64,000 nt of DNA, taken from positions 111,047-175,046 of the forward strand of contig NZ_VXCP01000010.1 in assembly GCF_011355085.1 (NCBI RefSeq). The letters are read 5' to 3'. A program made the position numbers and the translations under genes. The first letter of the stretch is position 1. Each line of letters starts with the position of its first letter. This document shows positions 22,673 through 32,773 of the stretch, piece by piece. This DNA comes from Pseudomonas akapageensis (GTDB lineage: Bacteria > Pseudomonadota > Gammaproteobacteria > Pseudomonadales > Pseudomonadaceae). The notes under the pieces are model-generated. The model was given only the letters and a program-made list of their open reading frames with translations, was not told the DNA's origin and made no database searches.

Positions 22673-24394
22673 TCACTCGTCGCGGCCCTTGCGCCGGTAC
22701 GGGAACACGTCGATCACCTTGCCCTCGCGAATCGCGCCCTGCAGGCCCTTCCAGTAGTCGGCATCGTAGAGCTCGCCGTGCATCTGGCTGAATAGCCGTC
22801 GCTGACCGGCATCGGCAAACAGGAACGGCGGGAACTCCTCGGGGAATACATCCAGTGGCCCGATCGAGTACCAGGGCTCCGAGGCCATTTCGTCTTCGGG
22901 AAAGCGCGGTGGCGGGATATAGCGGAAATTCGCTTCGGTCAGGAAGCAGATTTCATCGTAGTCGTAGAACACCACCCGGCCGTGACGGGTCACGCCGAAG
23001 TTTTTCAGCAGCATGTCGCCAGGAAAGATGTTCGCCGCCGCCAATTGCTTGATGGCCATGCCGTAGTCGTCCAGCGCCTCGCGCACCTGCGCTTCGTTGG
23101 CGTTTTCCAGGTACAGGTTCAACGGGGTCATACGCCGCTCGGTCCAGCAATGGCGGATCAGTACGGTGTCGCCATGCACTTCCACCGTTTTGGTCGCCAC
23201 CTCCAGCAGCTCGGCCAGGCATTCGGGATCAAACTTGCTCAGCGGAAAGCGGAAATCGGAGAACTCCTGGGTATCGGCCATGCGTCCGACCCGGTCAACG
23301 CTTTTCACCAGGCGGTATTTTTCGATCACCGTGGCCCGATCGACGCTCTTGGACGGCGAGAAGCGGTCCTTGATGATCTTGAACACGGTATTGAAACCCG
23401 GCAGGGTGAACACGCTCATGACCATGCCGCGCACGCCCGGGGCCATGATGAAGCGGTCGTCGGTATTGGCCAGGTGATTGATCAGCGCCCGGTAGAACTC
23501 GGACTTGCCGTGCTTGTAGAAGCCGATCGAGGTATACAGTTCGGCGATGTGCTTGCCCGGCAGAATGCGCTTGAGAAAGCCGACGAATTCGGCCGGCACC
23601 GGCACATCGACCATGAAATACGAGCGGGTGAAAGAGAAGATGATCGACACTTCCGCTTCATCGGTGATCAGTGCATCGATCTGGATGCCCTTGCCTTCGC
23701 GGTGCAGCAGTGGAATCACCAGGGGCCATTGCTCGTCCTGGTTGAACAGCCGCCCGACCAGATAGGCCCCCTTGTTGCGGTACAGCACCGGGGAGAACAG
23801 TTCCACGCTGAGCGCCGGGTCCTTGCAGACCCAATCGGGCAGGCTCTCGCGCAATTCGCCCTCCAGGCGGCGCAGGTCCCCTTCCAGATCGGCATACGGC
23901 ACATTGAACGAGTAGTCGGCGAAGATCTGCTCGAGCATGCTCGACAGCGCGCCCCGGGGCCGGTAAATACGCGTCTGCGCCGCCCGCTCATGCCCGCGCA
24001 ACGACGGCCGGGTGGTGTGGATGAACATGCAGCCATCGCTGATCAGGTCGTGGCTGAACAGCCCGCAGAAAATCGAGTTGTACCAGGTTTCGGCCAGTTC
24101 ATCGTCAAGGCGCAGGTCGATCAGGCAGATGTAGGCACTCTTGACCAACGGCCAGTACGACACGTCCAGCAGCGCCACTTCATCGAAGCCGGCGCGCAGC
24201 CAGCCGGTGACCTCACTGACCTTTTCTTCATACAGGTTGATCCGTGCAGCCGAGGCCGTCTGGGTCTCCTGCCAGTGGGCCTGCTCGAAACGCTCACGCG
24301 CCCCATCGGTGATCTGGCGAAAGTGCTCACGGTAATCGTCGAAGCCATCGAGGATTCTTCGAGCGATATCGGCGGCCGGCCATTGCTGGGGCAT
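22673..24394 (-). CDS. aceK: Isocitrate dehydrogenase kinase/phosphatase
   Basis: A 573-residue AceK, the usual length for this bifunctional enzyme. It phosphorylates and dephosphorylates isocitrate dehydrogenase and so switches carbon between the TCA cycle and glyoxylate shunt. The N-terminal regulatory half contains [20 protein letters not shown], and the C-terminal kinase-like half contains the nucleotide-site segments ([59 protein letters not shown]). It stands alone; aceA and aceB are not in the window. Confidence 0.95.
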   Translation of the reverse strand: MPQQWPAADIARRILDGFDDYREHFRQITDGARERFEQAHWQETQTASAARINLYEEKVSEVTGWLRAGFDEVALLDVSYWPLVKSAYICLIDLRLDDELAETWYNSIFCGLFSHDLISDGCMFIHTTRPSLRGHERAAQTRIYRPRGALSSMLEQIFADYSFNVPYADLEGDLRRLEGELRESLPDWVCKDPALSVELFSPVLYRNKGAYLVGRLFNQDEQWPLVIPLLHREGKGIQIDALITDEAEVSIIFSFTRSYFMVDVPVPAEFVGFLKRILPGKHIAELYTSIGFYKHGKSEFYRALINHLANTDDRFIMAPGVRGMVMSVFTLPGFNTVFKIIKDRFSPSKSVDRATVIEKYRLVKSVDRVGRMADTQEFSDFRFPLSKFDPECLAELLEVATKTVEVHGDTVLIRHCWTERRMTPLNLYLENANEAQVREALDDYGMAIKQLAAANIFPGDMLLKNFGVTRHGRVVFYDYDEICFLTEANFRYIPPPRFPEDEMASEPWYSIGPLDVFPEEFPPFLFADAGQRRLFSQMHGELYDADYWKGLQGAIREGKVIDVFPYRRKGRDE

Positions 24395-24503
24395 AACGAG
24401 TCCTCTGCGGGATTTTCAAAAGCCTGAGCTTATCCATCGGCCGGGGTTTGGAAAAGTGCAATCTGTGGATGGGTGGTCAGGTTTGCTGGAGGTTTTGTAC
24501 TGC

Positions 24504-24623
24504 CTGTGCGGGCCTCATCGCTGGCAAGCCAGCTCCCACAGAGGTCCAGTGTCCTGAATGCCATTTGTGTACACACTGCAGAACCCTGTGGGAGCTGGCT
24601 TGCCAGCGATGAGGCCCGCACAG
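24504..24623. repeat. REPIN, near-perfect 120-base palindrome
   Basis: Arms of about 38 bases (CTGTGCGGGCCTCATCGCTGG... and its reverse complement) are near-perfect inverted copies around a 44-base spacer. The core is the REP unit ATCGCTGGCAAGCCAGCTCC. It lies in the 344-base gap between aceK and the EamA gene; the rest of that gap shows no gene. Confidence 0.88.
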
Positions 24624-24738
24624 GCGCGATAGCATCCTCATACACCACACAAGGCCAATTCAACCGCAACATTCCGATTGCCCGAGACCCACCACTGAGC
24701 AACACTCGCGCCCCTTGCCAAAGGATCCGGAGTTCACC

Positions 24739-25641
24739 ATGCGCCCCACAGCCGTTATCAACATGCTGCTGCTCGCCGCCATCTGGGGCGCGAGCTTCTT
24801 GTTCATGCGCATCATCGCGCCGGTCCTCGGCGCCATGCCCACGGCATTTTTCCGCGTGTCGATTGCGGCCGTCGGGTTGCTGGTGATCCTGGCAGTGATG
24901 CGCATCGACTGGAATTTCCACGGCAAATTCAAGACCGCTCTGGTGCTGGGCATGATCAACTCCGGCATCCCCGCGGCCCTGTATTCGGTAGCCGCACAGG
25001 TCCTGCCCGCCGGTTACTCGGCGATTTTCAATGCCACTACCCCGTTGATGGGCGTATTGATCGGCGGCCTGTTCTTCCGCGAGCCCATGACCCTGAATAA
25101 ACTGATCGGCATTTTTCTCGGGCTGTTCGGTGTCGCCGTGTTGAGCGGCGCGGGCCCGGTGGCGTTCGATCTGGCCCTGCTGCAAGGTGCCCTTGCCTGC
25201 CTTGGTGCGACCACCTGCTACGGTTTCGCGGGGTTTCTGGCGCGGCGCTGGCTCGACCAGCGCGGTGGGCTGGACAGTCGCTTGTCGGCGCTGGGCAGTA
25301 TGCTCGGTGCCACCTTGTTGCTGCTACCGCTGTTTGGCTACAGCGTGCTGACCCAGCCGCCGGCCAGCTGGGGAGGCTGGAGCGTCTGGCTGTCACTGCT
25401 GGGATTGGGGCTGGTGTGCACGGCGCTGGCCTACATCCTGTATTTCAGGCTGCTGAGCGAGATCGGCCCGGTCAAATCCATGACCGTGACCTTCATGATC
25501 CCGCCCTTCGGCGTGCTCTGGGGCGCATGGCTGCTGGATGAGCCCCTGTCGATGGGGCATCTCTACGGTGGCTTGATGATCGCCGTGGCATTGTGGCTGG
25601 TGCTCAAGCCCGCGAAGATCGGGCAAACGGCAACTGCCTGA
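24739..25641 (+). CDS. EamA/DMT family transporter
   Basis: A 300-residue protein with ten predicted membrane segments in two EamA repeats. The first starts INMLLLAAIWGASFLFMRIIAPVLGAMP, the second around AGFLARRWLDQRG and later LGLGLVCTALAYILYFRLLSEIGPVKSMTVTFMIPPFGVLWGAWLLDEP, the family's diagnostic segment. DMT carriers export amino acids, sugars or drugs; the substrate is unknown. The ATG at 24739 follows CGGAG by six bases, which favours it over 24715. Confidence 0.88.
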   Translation: MRPTAVINMLLLAAIWGASFLFMRIIAPVLGAMPTAFFRVSIAAVGLLVILAVMRIDWNFHGKFKTALVLGMINSGIPAALYSVAAQVLPAGYSAIFNATTPLMGVLIGGLFFREPMTLNKLIGIFLGLFGVAVLSGAGPVAFDLALLQGALACLGATTCYGFAGFLARRWLDQRGGLDSRLSALGSMLGATLLLLPLFGYSVLTQPPASWGGWSVWLSLLGLGLVCTALAYILYFRLLSEIGPVKSMTVTFMIPPFGVLWGAWLLDEPLSMGHLYGGLMIAVALWLVLKPAKIGQTATA

Positions 25642-25730
25642 CAACTTCGCGCTATCTTCGGGGCTCACGCGGCGCGGCTACAGGGATCAGCTGCAGACCA
25701 GGATTTTTTTGTGGAGCGGGTTGCCAGGGC

Positions 25731-26669
25731 TCAGCCGAACAACCAGCGCCCCAGCAACGCCAGCACAATCACCGCCAGCACCGGGCGCATCACGCGATAC
25801 AGTTTCGGGAAGCGGCGCTTGAATTTCTTGACCCGGCCGCTGATCCCGTTGCTGAAGCGCTTGCTGAACGCATAGGCCTGGTTGATCCCGCCAACACGCT
25901 CGTCATCGAGGTTCTGCGGCGCAGTCGCACGTCCCAGGAATGCGCTGACCCGATGGTTGATCGCCGCCATCAGGCGATTGCTCAAGGGCCGTTCGATATC
26001 GCAGAAGAGAATGACCCGGGTCTGCTCGGTTTCGTTCTTGACCCAGTGCACATAGGTCTCGTCGAACATCACGTCTTCACCATCGCGCCAGGCGTAGACC
26101 TGGCCGTCGACATAGATGCGGCAGTCGTCGGAATTGGGCGTCGACAGCCCCAGGTGATAGCGCAAGGAACCGGCGAACGGATCGCGGTGGGGGTTCAGGT
26201 GGCTGCCACCGGGTAACAGGGCGAACATCGCTCCCTTGACGTTGGGAATGCTGCTGAGCAACTCCACGGTTTTCGGGCACAACAGATGGGCCGAAGGCAG
26301 CGGTTTGTCGTACCACTTGAGGTAGAAACGCTTCCAGCCCTTCTTGAAGAACGAACCGAAGCCGGCGTCGTTATCCTTGGCCGCGGCGCGGATGTAGCCC
26401 TCGTCGAACAGGTGCATGGCTTCGTCGCGAATGACTTGCCAGTTGTCCTTGAGCACATCGAGCTCGGGGAACTTGCTGCGGTCCAGGTAGGGTTTGGAAG
26501 GCACCCCGGAAAACAGGTACATCATGGCGTTGTAAGGGGCGAACAATGCCGAGTGGTTGACGAACTGGCGCAACACCGGCAAACGCGCCTTACCACGCAA
26601 ATGCACGTAGAGCGTGCTGCCCATGAACAGCAGCAGGACAAAGGATTTGACGGCAAAAGATAGAGTCAC
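25731..26669 (-). CDS. lpxO: Lipid A 2-hydroxylase (aspartyl/asparaginyl beta-hydroxylase family)
   Basis: A 312-residue protein. Residues 1-30 hold a membrane-anchor segment, and ~100-230 are an aspartyl/asparaginyl beta-hydroxylase domain (2-oxoglutarate, Fe2+), with His-Arg-Asp-Pro-Phe for the metal HxD and a later His in [27 protein letters not shown]. This form is LpxO, which adds a hydroxyl to the 2 position of a lipid A acyl chain. A short C-terminal hydrophobic tail ([15 protein letters not shown]) closes it. The start overlaps the end of cysK by four bases (ATGA). The target acyl chain is inferred from the family. Confidence 0.88.
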   Translation of the reverse strand: MTLSFAVKSFVLLLFMGSTLYVHLRGKARLPVLRQFVNHSALFAPYNAMMYLFSGVPSKPYLDRSKFPELDVLKDNWQVIRDEAMHLFDEGYIRAAAKDNDAGFGSFFKKGWKRFYLKWYDKPLPSAHLLCPKTVELLSSIPNVKGAMFALLPGGSHLNPHRDPFAGSLRYHLGLSTPNSDDCRIYVDGQVYAWRDGEDVMFDETYVHWVKNETEQTRVILFCDIERPLSNRLMAAINHRVSAFLGRATAPQNLDDERVGGINQAYAFSKRFSNGISGRVKKFKRRFPKLYRVMRPVLAVIVLALLGRWLFG

Positions 26670-27640
26670 TGTTGGTTTTCCTGATCGGTAAACAGGTCGC
26701 TGAAAAGCATGCTCGACAAGTAACGCTCACCCGAATCGGGCAGGATGACCACGATGGTCTTGCCCTGCATTTCCGGCTTCTCGGCCAGGCGCACGGCGGC
26801 CGCCATGGCCGCGCCGCAGGAAATGCCGGAAAGAATCCCTTCCTCGCGCATCAGACGCAAAGCCATGGCCTTGGATTCTTCATCGCTGACCTGCTCCACC
26901 CGATCGACCATCGACAGGTCGAGGTTCTTCGGCACGAAACCGGCGCCAATGCCCTGGATCTTGTGCGGGCTTGGCTTGATCTCTTCACCGGCAAGGGCCT
27001 GGGTGATCACCGGGGATGCGGCAGGCTCCACCGCAACCGACAGAATCGGCTTGCCCTGGGTGTTCTTGATGTAGCGCGAAACGCCCGTGATGGTACCGCC
27101 GGTTCCCACGCCGGCCACCAGTACATCAATGGCGCCATCGGTGTCGTTCCAGATTTCCGGACCGGTGGTTTTTTCATGGATGGCCGGGTTGGACGGGTTC
27201 TCGAACTGCTGCGGCATGAAGTAGGTGGCTGGATCGCTGGCCAGGATTTCAGCGGCCTTCTCGATGGCGCCTTTCATGCCCTTGGCAGGCTCGGTGAGTA
27301 CCAGTTCGGCCCCCAGGGCCTTGAGTACCTTGCGCCGTTCGATACTCATGGACGCCGGCATCGTCAGCATCAATTTATAACCCCGCGCCGCCGCAACGTA
27401 GGCCAGGCCGATACCGGTATTGCCCGAAGTGGGTTCGATAATGGTCATGCCCGGCTTGAGCTTGCCGCTGCTTTCGGCGTCCCAGATCATGCTCGCACCG
27501 ATCCGGCACTTGACCGAATAGCCCGGGTTGCGCCCCTCGATCTTGGCCAGAATGGTCACGCCGCGCGGAGCGATACGGTTGATCTGCACCAGCGGCGTGT
27601 TGCCGATGGAATGCGCGTTGTCAGCAAAAATACGGCTCAT
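26666..27640 (-). CDS. cysK: Cysteine synthase A
   Basis: A 324-residue fold-type II PLP enzyme that makes L-cysteine from O-acetylserine and sulfide. The PLP Lys is in PGYSVKCR, the substrate loop is [11 protein letters not shown], and the phosphate loop is [14 protein letters not shown]. It starts with [23 protein letters not shown], a CysK pattern; I take the ATG at 27640. It is the upstream gene of the pair with lpxO, overlapping by four bases. Nothing else of sulfur assimilation is near. Confidence 0.95.
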   Translation of the reverse strand: MSRIFADNAHSIGNTPLVQINRIAPRGVTILAKIEGRNPGYSVKCRIGASMIWDAESSGKLKPGMTIIEPTSGNTGIGLAYVAAARGYKLMLTMPASMSIERRKVLKALGAELVLTEPAKGMKGAIEKAAEILASDPATYFMPQQFENPSNPAIHEKTTGPEIWNDTDGAIDVLVAGVGTGGTITGVSRYIKNTQGKPILSVAVEPAASPVITQALAGEEIKPSPHKIQGIGAGFVPKNLDLSMVDRVEQVSDEESKAMALRLMREEGILSGISCGAAMAAAVRLAEKPEMQGKTIVVILPDSGERYLSSMLFSDLFTDQENQQ

Positions 27641-27767
27641 GGCGGGTCCTTTTGACACCAGTCGAAAACTTCAAGGTTATGCCTCGGCTTCTGGCGAGTC
27701 CACCCCTGCCGAACGGATGCCGGCAGCAACAGTCAATGACTGTATAGACACGCATGGAATCCTGACC

Positions 27768-28841
27768 ATGAAACGTCGCTACAGTTGGCCGCTCTGGACC
27801 CTGGCCGGGATTGCCGTGCTGTTGCTTGCTCTGCATATCGCCCTGCCCTGGCTGGTCCGTGACTACCTCAATGACAAGCTTGCACATATGGGCGACTATA
27901 GCGGCCAGATCGCCGACGTTGACCTTGCTTTATGGCGTGGAGCCTACAAGATCAATGGACTCAAAATCGTCAAGTCCAGCGGTAAAGTCCCGGTGCCGTT
28001 CCTCGATGCGCCCCTGATAGACCTGTCCGTCAGCTGGCATTCGCTCTGGTATGACCATGCCGTGGTAGCCGAAGCCGAGTTTGTTCGCCCGGAACTGAAC
28101 TTCGTCGACGGCGGTGCCAACAAACAGGCTTCGCAAACCGGCCGAGGCACCGACTGGCGCGCCCAATTGGACAAGCTGTTGCCGATCACCCTCAATGAGG
28201 TTCGCATCCGCGATGGGATCATCACCTTTCGGAATTTCAATTCAAAACCGCCGGTCAAGCTCGAGGCCACCCAGGTCAATGCCGATGCGTTCAATCTGAC
28301 CAACGTCGTGGACGCCAAGGGCAAACGCGATGCGCGCTTTGCGGGCAAGGCCCTGTTGTTCAACCATGCCAGCCTGGAAACCGCTGCGACCTTCGACCCC
28401 TTGAGCGACTTCCAGGATTTCGATTTCCGCCTGCGCACCACCGGCATCCAGCTGCGCCGGCTCAACGACTTTGCCAGTGCCTATGGCAAGTTCGATTTCA
28501 ACGCCGGCAGCGGCGATGTGGTAATCGAGGCCAAGGCTGAAAAAGGGCGGCTCAGCGGCTATATCAAACCTTTGCTGCACGACGTCGATGTCTTCGACTG
28601 GCAACAGGATGTGAAGGAAGAAGACAAAGGTTTCTTCCGCTCGATCTGGGAGGCGCTGGTAGGCACTACCGAGACCGTGCTCAAGAACCAGCGCAAGAAC
28701 CAGTTCGCCACCCGCGTCGAGCTCAAGGGCAGCGTGCATCAGAAAGATATCAGCGGCCTGCAGGCGTTCTTCGAGATCCTGCGCAATGGCTTCGTCGAAG
28801 CCTTCACAGCGCGCTATGAGCAACCGCCCCCCAAAGGCTGA
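27768..28841 (+). CDS. DUF748 domain protein (AsmA-like), inner-membrane anchored
   Basis: A 357-residue protein with an N-terminal membrane anchor (~8-28, LWTLAGIAVLLLALHIALPWLV) and a long periplasmic beta region. The stretch RDYLNDKLAHMGDYSGQIADVDLALWRGAYKINGLKIVKSSGKVPVPFLDAPLIDLSVSWHSL is the opening of DUF748/AsmA-like proteins, and later beta strands repeat. AsmA-like proteins have been linked to lipid transport or membrane homeostasis. The usual 'FKPLIQLD' type core is not complete, so this is a domain-level call. The ATG at 27768 has a reasonable upstream box. Confidence 0.82.
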   Translation: MKRRYSWPLWTLAGIAVLLLALHIALPWLVRDYLNDKLAHMGDYSGQIADVDLALWRGAYKINGLKIVKSSGKVPVPFLDAPLIDLSVSWHSLWYDHAVVAEAEFVRPELNFVDGGANKQASQTGRGTDWRAQLDKLLPITLNEVRIRDGIITFRNFNSKPPVKLEATQVNADAFNLTNVVDAKGKRDARFAGKALLFNHASLETAATFDPLSDFQDFDFRLRTTGIQLRRLNDFASAYGKFDFNAGSGDVVIEAKAEKGRLSGYIKPLLHDVDVFDWQQDVKEEDKGFFRSIWEALVGTTETVLKNQRKNQFATRVELKGSVHQKDISGLQAFFEILRNGFVEAFTARYEQPPPKG

Positions 28842-28981
28842 CTCAATCACGAGATTACGGCCAATTCAGAGACTGAATAGGTCGCCTGCGTTCACAGTCG
28901 AGCCGGGCCCGCGTTATAGTCATGCATAAATTTATTTCCGCCGGCGGTGAATCGCCCGGCGACCTGTTCGAGGATTGGCAG

Positions 28982-29827
28982 ATGAAGTTCGAAGGCACCA
29001 GCGCATATGTCGCTACAAACGACCTGAAGCTTGCGGTCAACGCAGCGATCACCCTGGAGCGGCCTTTGCTGGTCAAGGGCGAGCCCGGCACCGGCAAGAC
29101 CATGCTGGCCGAGCAACTGGCCGAGTCCTTTGGCGCCAAGCTGATCACCTGGCACATCAAGTCCACCACCAAGGCCCACCAGGGCCTCTACGAGTACGAT
29201 GCGGTCAGCCGCCTGCGCGACTCGCAGTTGGGCGTGGACAAGGTCCATGACGTGCGCAACTACCTGAAAAAGGGCAAGCTCTGGGAGGCGTTCGAGGCTG
29301 AGGAGCGGGTCATCCTGCTGATCGACGAGATCGACAAGGCCGACATCGAGTTCCCCAACGACCTGTTGCAGGAACTCGACAAGATGGAGTTCTACGTTTA
29401 CGAGACCAATGAGACGATCAAGGCCAAGCAGCGCCCGATCATCATCATTACTTCCAACAACGAAAAAGAACTGCCGGATGCCTTCCTGCGCCGCTGCTTC
29501 TTCCATTACATCGCATTCCCGGACCGCACCACGATGCAGCAGATCGTCGACGTGCACTACCCGGACATCAAGAAGGATCTGGTCAGCGAAGCCCTGGACG
29601 TGTTCTTCGACGTGCGCAAGGTGCCGGGCCTGAAGAAGAAGCCTTCGACCTCCGAGCTGGTCGACTGGCTGAAGCTGCTGATGGCCGACAACATCGGCGA
29701 AGCGGTACTGCGCGAGCGCGATCCGACCAAGGCCATCCCGCCGCTGGCCGGCGCCCTGGTCAAGAACGAGCAGGACGTGCAATTGCTCGAGCGCCTGGCG
29801 TTCATGAGCCGTCGCGGCAATCGCTGA
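28982..29827 (+). CDS. MoxR family AAA ATPase
   Basis: A 281-residue AAA+ protein. Walker A is GEPGTGKTM at ~38-46, Walker B is ILLIDEIDKAD at ~108-118, sensor 1 is IIITSNNEKEL, and the helical lid follows (KKKPSTSELVDWLKLL). MoxR ATPases act as chaperones that mature or assemble protein complexes together with a VWA partner. Exactly such a partner gene follows after 30 bases (29858), so the two should work as a pair. The chosen ATG at 28982 gives the family-typical start; an ATG at 28922 would add 20 residues. Confidence 0.92.
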   Translation: MKFEGTSAYVATNDLKLAVNAAITLERPLLVKGEPGTGKTMLAEQLAESFGAKLITWHIKSTTKAHQGLYEYDAVSRLRDSQLGVDKVHDVRNYLKKGKLWEAFEAEERVILLIDEIDKADIEFPNDLLQELDKMEFYVYETNETIKAKQRPIIIITSNNEKELPDAFLRRCFFHYIAFPDRTTMQQIVDVHYPDIKKDLVSEALDVFFDVRKVPGLKKKPSTSELVDWLKLLMADNIGEAVLRERDPTKAIPPLAGALVKNEQDVQLLERLAFMSRRGNR

Positions 29828-29857
29828 TCATTCCACCTGGATCAAAGGGCGACAGCC

Positions 29858-31036
29858 ATGCTGCTCAACCTGTTCAATGAAATGCGCGCAGCCAAGGTGC
29901 CGGTCTCGGTACGCGAGCTGCTCGATCTGATCAACGCGCTCAAGCAGCGCGTGACCTTCGCCGACATGGACGAGTTCTACTACTTGTCCCGGGCCATTCT
30001 GGTGAAGGACGAACGCCATTTCGACAAGTTCGACCGGGCGTTCGGGGCCTATTTCAACGGGCTGGACAAGCTCGACGAGCACTTGCAGGCGTTGATCCCC
30101 GAGGATTGGCTGCGCAAGGAGTTCGAACGCTCGCTCAGCGATGAAGAGCGCGCGCAGATCCAGTCCCTGGGCGGCCTGGACAAGCTGATCGAAGAATTCA
30201 AGAAGCGCCTGGAAGAACAGAAGGAACGCCACGCCGGCGGCAACAAATGGATCGGCACCGGCGGTACCAGCCCGTTCGGCTCCGGCGGCTTCAACCCCGA
30301 AGGCATCCGCGTCGGCGACGCCGGCAAGCGCCAGGGCAAGGCGGTCAAGGTCTGGGACCAGCGCGAGTACAAGAACCTCGACGACCAGGTCGAGCTGGGC
30401 ACGCGCAACATCAAGGTCGCCTTGCGTCGCCTGCGCAAGTTCGCCCGCCAGGGTGCGGCCGACGAGCTGGATATCGATGGCACCATCGACCATACCGCCC
30501 GCGATGCAGGTCTTCTGAACATCCAGATGCGCCCTGAACGGCGCAACACCATCAAGTTGCTGCTGTTGTTCGATATCGGCGGCTCGATGGACGCCCACGT
30601 GAAGATCTGCGAAGAACTGTTCTCGGCCTGCAAGACCGAGTTCAAGCACCTGGAGTACTACTACTTCCACAACTTCGTGTACGAGTCGGTGTGGAAGAAC
30701 AACCTGCGCCGCACGTCGGAACGCACCGCGACCCAGGACCTGCTGCACAAGTACGGTGCCGATTACAAAGTGATATTCGTCGGCGACGCCGCCATGGCGC
30801 CCTACGAAATCACCCAGGCCGGCGGCAGCGTCGAGCACTGGAACGAAGAGCCTGGCTATGTCTGGATGCAGCGCTTCAAGGAGAAGTACAAGAAGCTCAT
30901 CTGGATCAACCCCTACCCCAAGGACACCTGGAATTACACGGCCTCGACCAATATCGTGCGCGACCTGATCGAGGACCAGATGTATCCGTTGACCTTGCGG
31001 GGGTTGGAGGAAGGGATGCGGTTTCTTTCGAAGTAA
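29858..31036 (+). CDS. VWA domain protein (CoxE-like), partner of the MoxR ATPase
   Basis: A 392-residue protein. The N-terminal ~200 residues are helical (MLLNLFNEMRAAKVPVSVRELLDLINAL) with a Gly-rich linker (GGNKWIGTGGTSPFGSGGFNPEGI), and the C-terminal VWA/CoxE-like domain contains the metal-site motif Asp-Ile-Gly-Gly-Ser-Met-Asp. In VWA domains the consensus is DxSxS; here the first Ser is Gly, as in many CoxE-like members. It should bind Mg2+ and a client protein and work with the MoxR ATPase. The client is unknown; no dehydrogenase or oxidase genes are nearby. Confidence 0.9.
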   Translation: MLLNLFNEMRAAKVPVSVRELLDLINALKQRVTFADMDEFYYLSRAILVKDERHFDKFDRAFGAYFNGLDKLDEHLQALIPEDWLRKEFERSLSDEERAQIQSLGGLDKLIEEFKKRLEEQKERHAGGNKWIGTGGTSPFGSGGFNPEGIRVGDAGKRQGKAVKVWDQREYKNLDDQVELGTRNIKVALRRLRKFARQGAADELDIDGTIDHTARDAGLLNIQMRPERRNTIKLLLLFDIGGSMDAHVKICEELFSACKTEFKHLEYYYFHNFVYESVWKNNLRRTSERTATQDLLHKYGADYKVIFVGDAAMAPYEITQAGGSVEHWNEEPGYVWMQRFKEKYKKLIWINPYPKDTWNYTASTNIVRDLIEDQMYPLTLRGLEEGMRFLSK

Positions 31037-31056
31037 TTGCAGACCGCACCGCCCCC

Positions 31057-31126
31057 ATCGCTGGCAAGCCAGCTCCCACAGGGAATGTACAATACCTGAC
31101 CCTGTGGGAGCTGGCTTGCCAGCGAT
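31057..31126. repeat. REPIN after the VWA gene
   Basis: Two inverted REP units, ATCGCTGGCAAGCCAGCTCC and its reverse complement, each with CCACAGG inwards, flank a short spacer. It begins 20 bases after the VWA stop and ends 26 bases before the pxpC stop, so it separates two convergent units. Confidence 0.88.
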
Positions 31127-31151
31127 GAGGCCCTCTCAGGCAATACAAATC

Positions 31152-32072
31152 TCAGACCGCAAACCGCTCCAGAAACCGCCGATGCTCCTGGCACGCCGTC
31201 TCCTGCACCACCGGGCTCAGTCTCACCACCGCCCCCGGCAAACACTGCGCCAGCCGCGCCAGCGCCAACGGCGTCAATGCTCCCAGCCGCGGATAGCCAC
31301 CAATGGTCTGCCGATCGTTGAGCAGCACAATCGGTTGCCCATCGGGCGGTACTTGAATCGCCCCCAATGGAATCCCCTCGGAGATCATGGGCTTGCCCAG
31401 GTAGCTCAAGGTCGGCCCGAGCAAGCGAATGCCCATGCGATCGGCGCGGGTGTCCAGGGTCCATGGCGCGTTGAACGCATCGAACAGGCTTTGCCCGCTG
31501 AAATCGCCGATCTGTGCCCCCAGCACCACGTCCAGTGGTTGATTGGCGACCAGGTCGGGGACCAATCCGCCAGGCATCTCGCGCACTCGCTGCGATTGGC
31601 TGGAGTAACCCAGTTGCTGCCCCTTGGCCAAGGGTTTGCCGAGGCCGTCGAGCCCGCCCAGTTCTTCACGCAGCACGCTGGCACAACTGCCGAGCACCTT
31701 CGGTGCATCGAAACCACCGGGGGCCGCCAGGTACGCACGCGCGCCGGACAATGGCCGGGTGAACTGCAAGCGCTGGTCCGGGCCCATGGCGAAGCTGCGC
31801 CAGGGCGCCAGCGGCTGCCCGTCGAGCGTGGCCCCCAGATCGGCGCCGGCCAGGGCCAGCACACATTCCTGCTGGGCGATCAACGTCAGGCCACCCAGGG
31901 TCACCTCCACGACTGCCGCATCCAGGGAATTGCCCAATAACCAGTTGGCCCAGGACATCGATACCCAATCCAATGCCCCGCCCTGGGTCACGCCCAGATG
32001 CCGCACGCCGAAACGCCCGGCATCCTGCAACAGGCAAAGGGGTGTGCTGGTCTCGATCAACAAGCGGCTCAT
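31152..32072 (-). CDS. pxpC: 5-oxoprolinase subunit C
   Basis: A 306-residue PxpC, biotin-dependent-carboxyltransferase-like (KipA/AHS2 domain). Indicators are LCLLQDAGRFGVRHLGVTQGGALDWVS, the long beta core, and DGQPIVLLNDRQTIGGYPRLG near the end. With PxpA and PxpB it forms the ATP-dependent prokaryotic 5-oxoprolinase, which opens 5-oxoproline to glutamate. It is the last gene of the operon and overlaps pxpB by four bases. Confidence 0.93.
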   Translation of the reverse strand: MSRLLIETSTPLCLLQDAGRFGVRHLGVTQGGALDWVSMSWANWLLGNSLDAAVVEVTLGGLTLIAQQECVLALAGADLGATLDGQPLAPWRSFAMGPDQRLQFTRPLSGARAYLAAPGGFDAPKVLGSCASVLREELGGLDGLGKPLAKGQQLGYSSQSQRVREMPGGLVPDLVANQPLDVVLGAQIGDFSGQSLFDAFNAPWTLDTRADRMGIRLLGPTLSYLGKPMISEGIPLGAIQVPPDGQPIVLLNDRQTIGGYPRLGALTPLALARLAQCLPGAVVRLSPVVQETACQEHRRFLERFAV

Positions 32073-32773
32073 TCCTGGCCCTCCAATGGCGTATCGTCAC
32101 CGCCCAGGCTGATGAATTCGTCATGACTGACGGGCACGAAACGCACCCGGTCGCCCGGTTGCAGCAGGCTGTAGCCGTCACGCTGACGATCGAAGAGCTT
32201 GCTCGGTGTGCGTCCGATGAGGTTCCAACCACCGGGCGATACAGCGGGATACGCCGCGGTCTGGCGCTCGGCGATGCCCACGCTACCGGCGGCGACGCGT
32301 TTGCGTGGCGTGTCCAGGCGCGGTGCGGCAAGTTGCTCATCGACCAGGCCCATGAAAGCGAAGCCCGGTGCGAAGCCCAGGGCGAACACCTGGTACTCGC
32401 GACCACTGTGGCGATCAATCACCTGTTCGATCGATTCGCCACTGCGTTGCGCCAGCAAGGCCAGTTCCGGGCCGACACTACGGTCATACCACACGGGGAT
32501 CTCGTGGCAGCGTCCCATGCCGCCGGCATCGGGCTGCAAGTCCTTCAGCGCCCGGACAATACACTCGCGAGCGGCACCCGGCGTAAGCCGCAGCAGATCG
32601 TAGTGCACCATCAAGGTGGTATAGGACGGCACCAGATCGATCAGCGCATCACCGAACCCGGCACGCAGCCGTTGGCCGGCCGCGAGCATCCAGGGCATGT
32701 TGGCTTCGTCGATGGCATCGAACAGCCGGACCATCAGGCAATCGATGGCCACCACTTCAATACGCACCTTCAT
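32069..32773 (-). CDS. pxpB: 5-oxoprolinase subunit B
   Basis: A 234-residue PxpB (KipI/AHS1 domain). Family segments are [13 protein letters not shown] near the start, [34 protein letters not shown] in the middle and [14 protein letters not shown] followed by [14 protein letters not shown]. It forms the PxpBC carboxyl-activating part of the complex, probably phosphorylating 5-oxoproline with ATP. It overlaps pxpA upstream and pxpC downstream by four bases each (ATGA), so translation is coupled. Confidence 0.93.
   Translation of the reverse strand: MKVRIEVVAIDCLMVRLFDAIDEANMPWMLAAGQRLRAGFGDALIDLVPSYTTLMVHYDLLRLTPGAARECIVRALKDLQPDAGGMGRCHEIPVWYDRSVGPELALLAQRSGESIEQVIDRHSGREYQVFALGFAPGFAFMGLVDEQLAAPRLDTPRKRVAAGSVGIAERQTAAYPAVSPGGWNLIGRTPSKLFDRQRDGYSLLQPGDRVRFVPVSHDEFISLGGDDTPLEGQE

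Noticed and set aside
22982..24427. A 481-codon frame antisense to aceK
   Set aside because: AceK is full length with family motifs; the antisense frame is rich in His, Gln and Gly without domain signs.
28922..28982. Upstream ATG at 28922 as the MoxR start
   Set aside because: It adds 20 residues not typical of the family; the ATG at 28982 begins the conserved domain at the usual distance.
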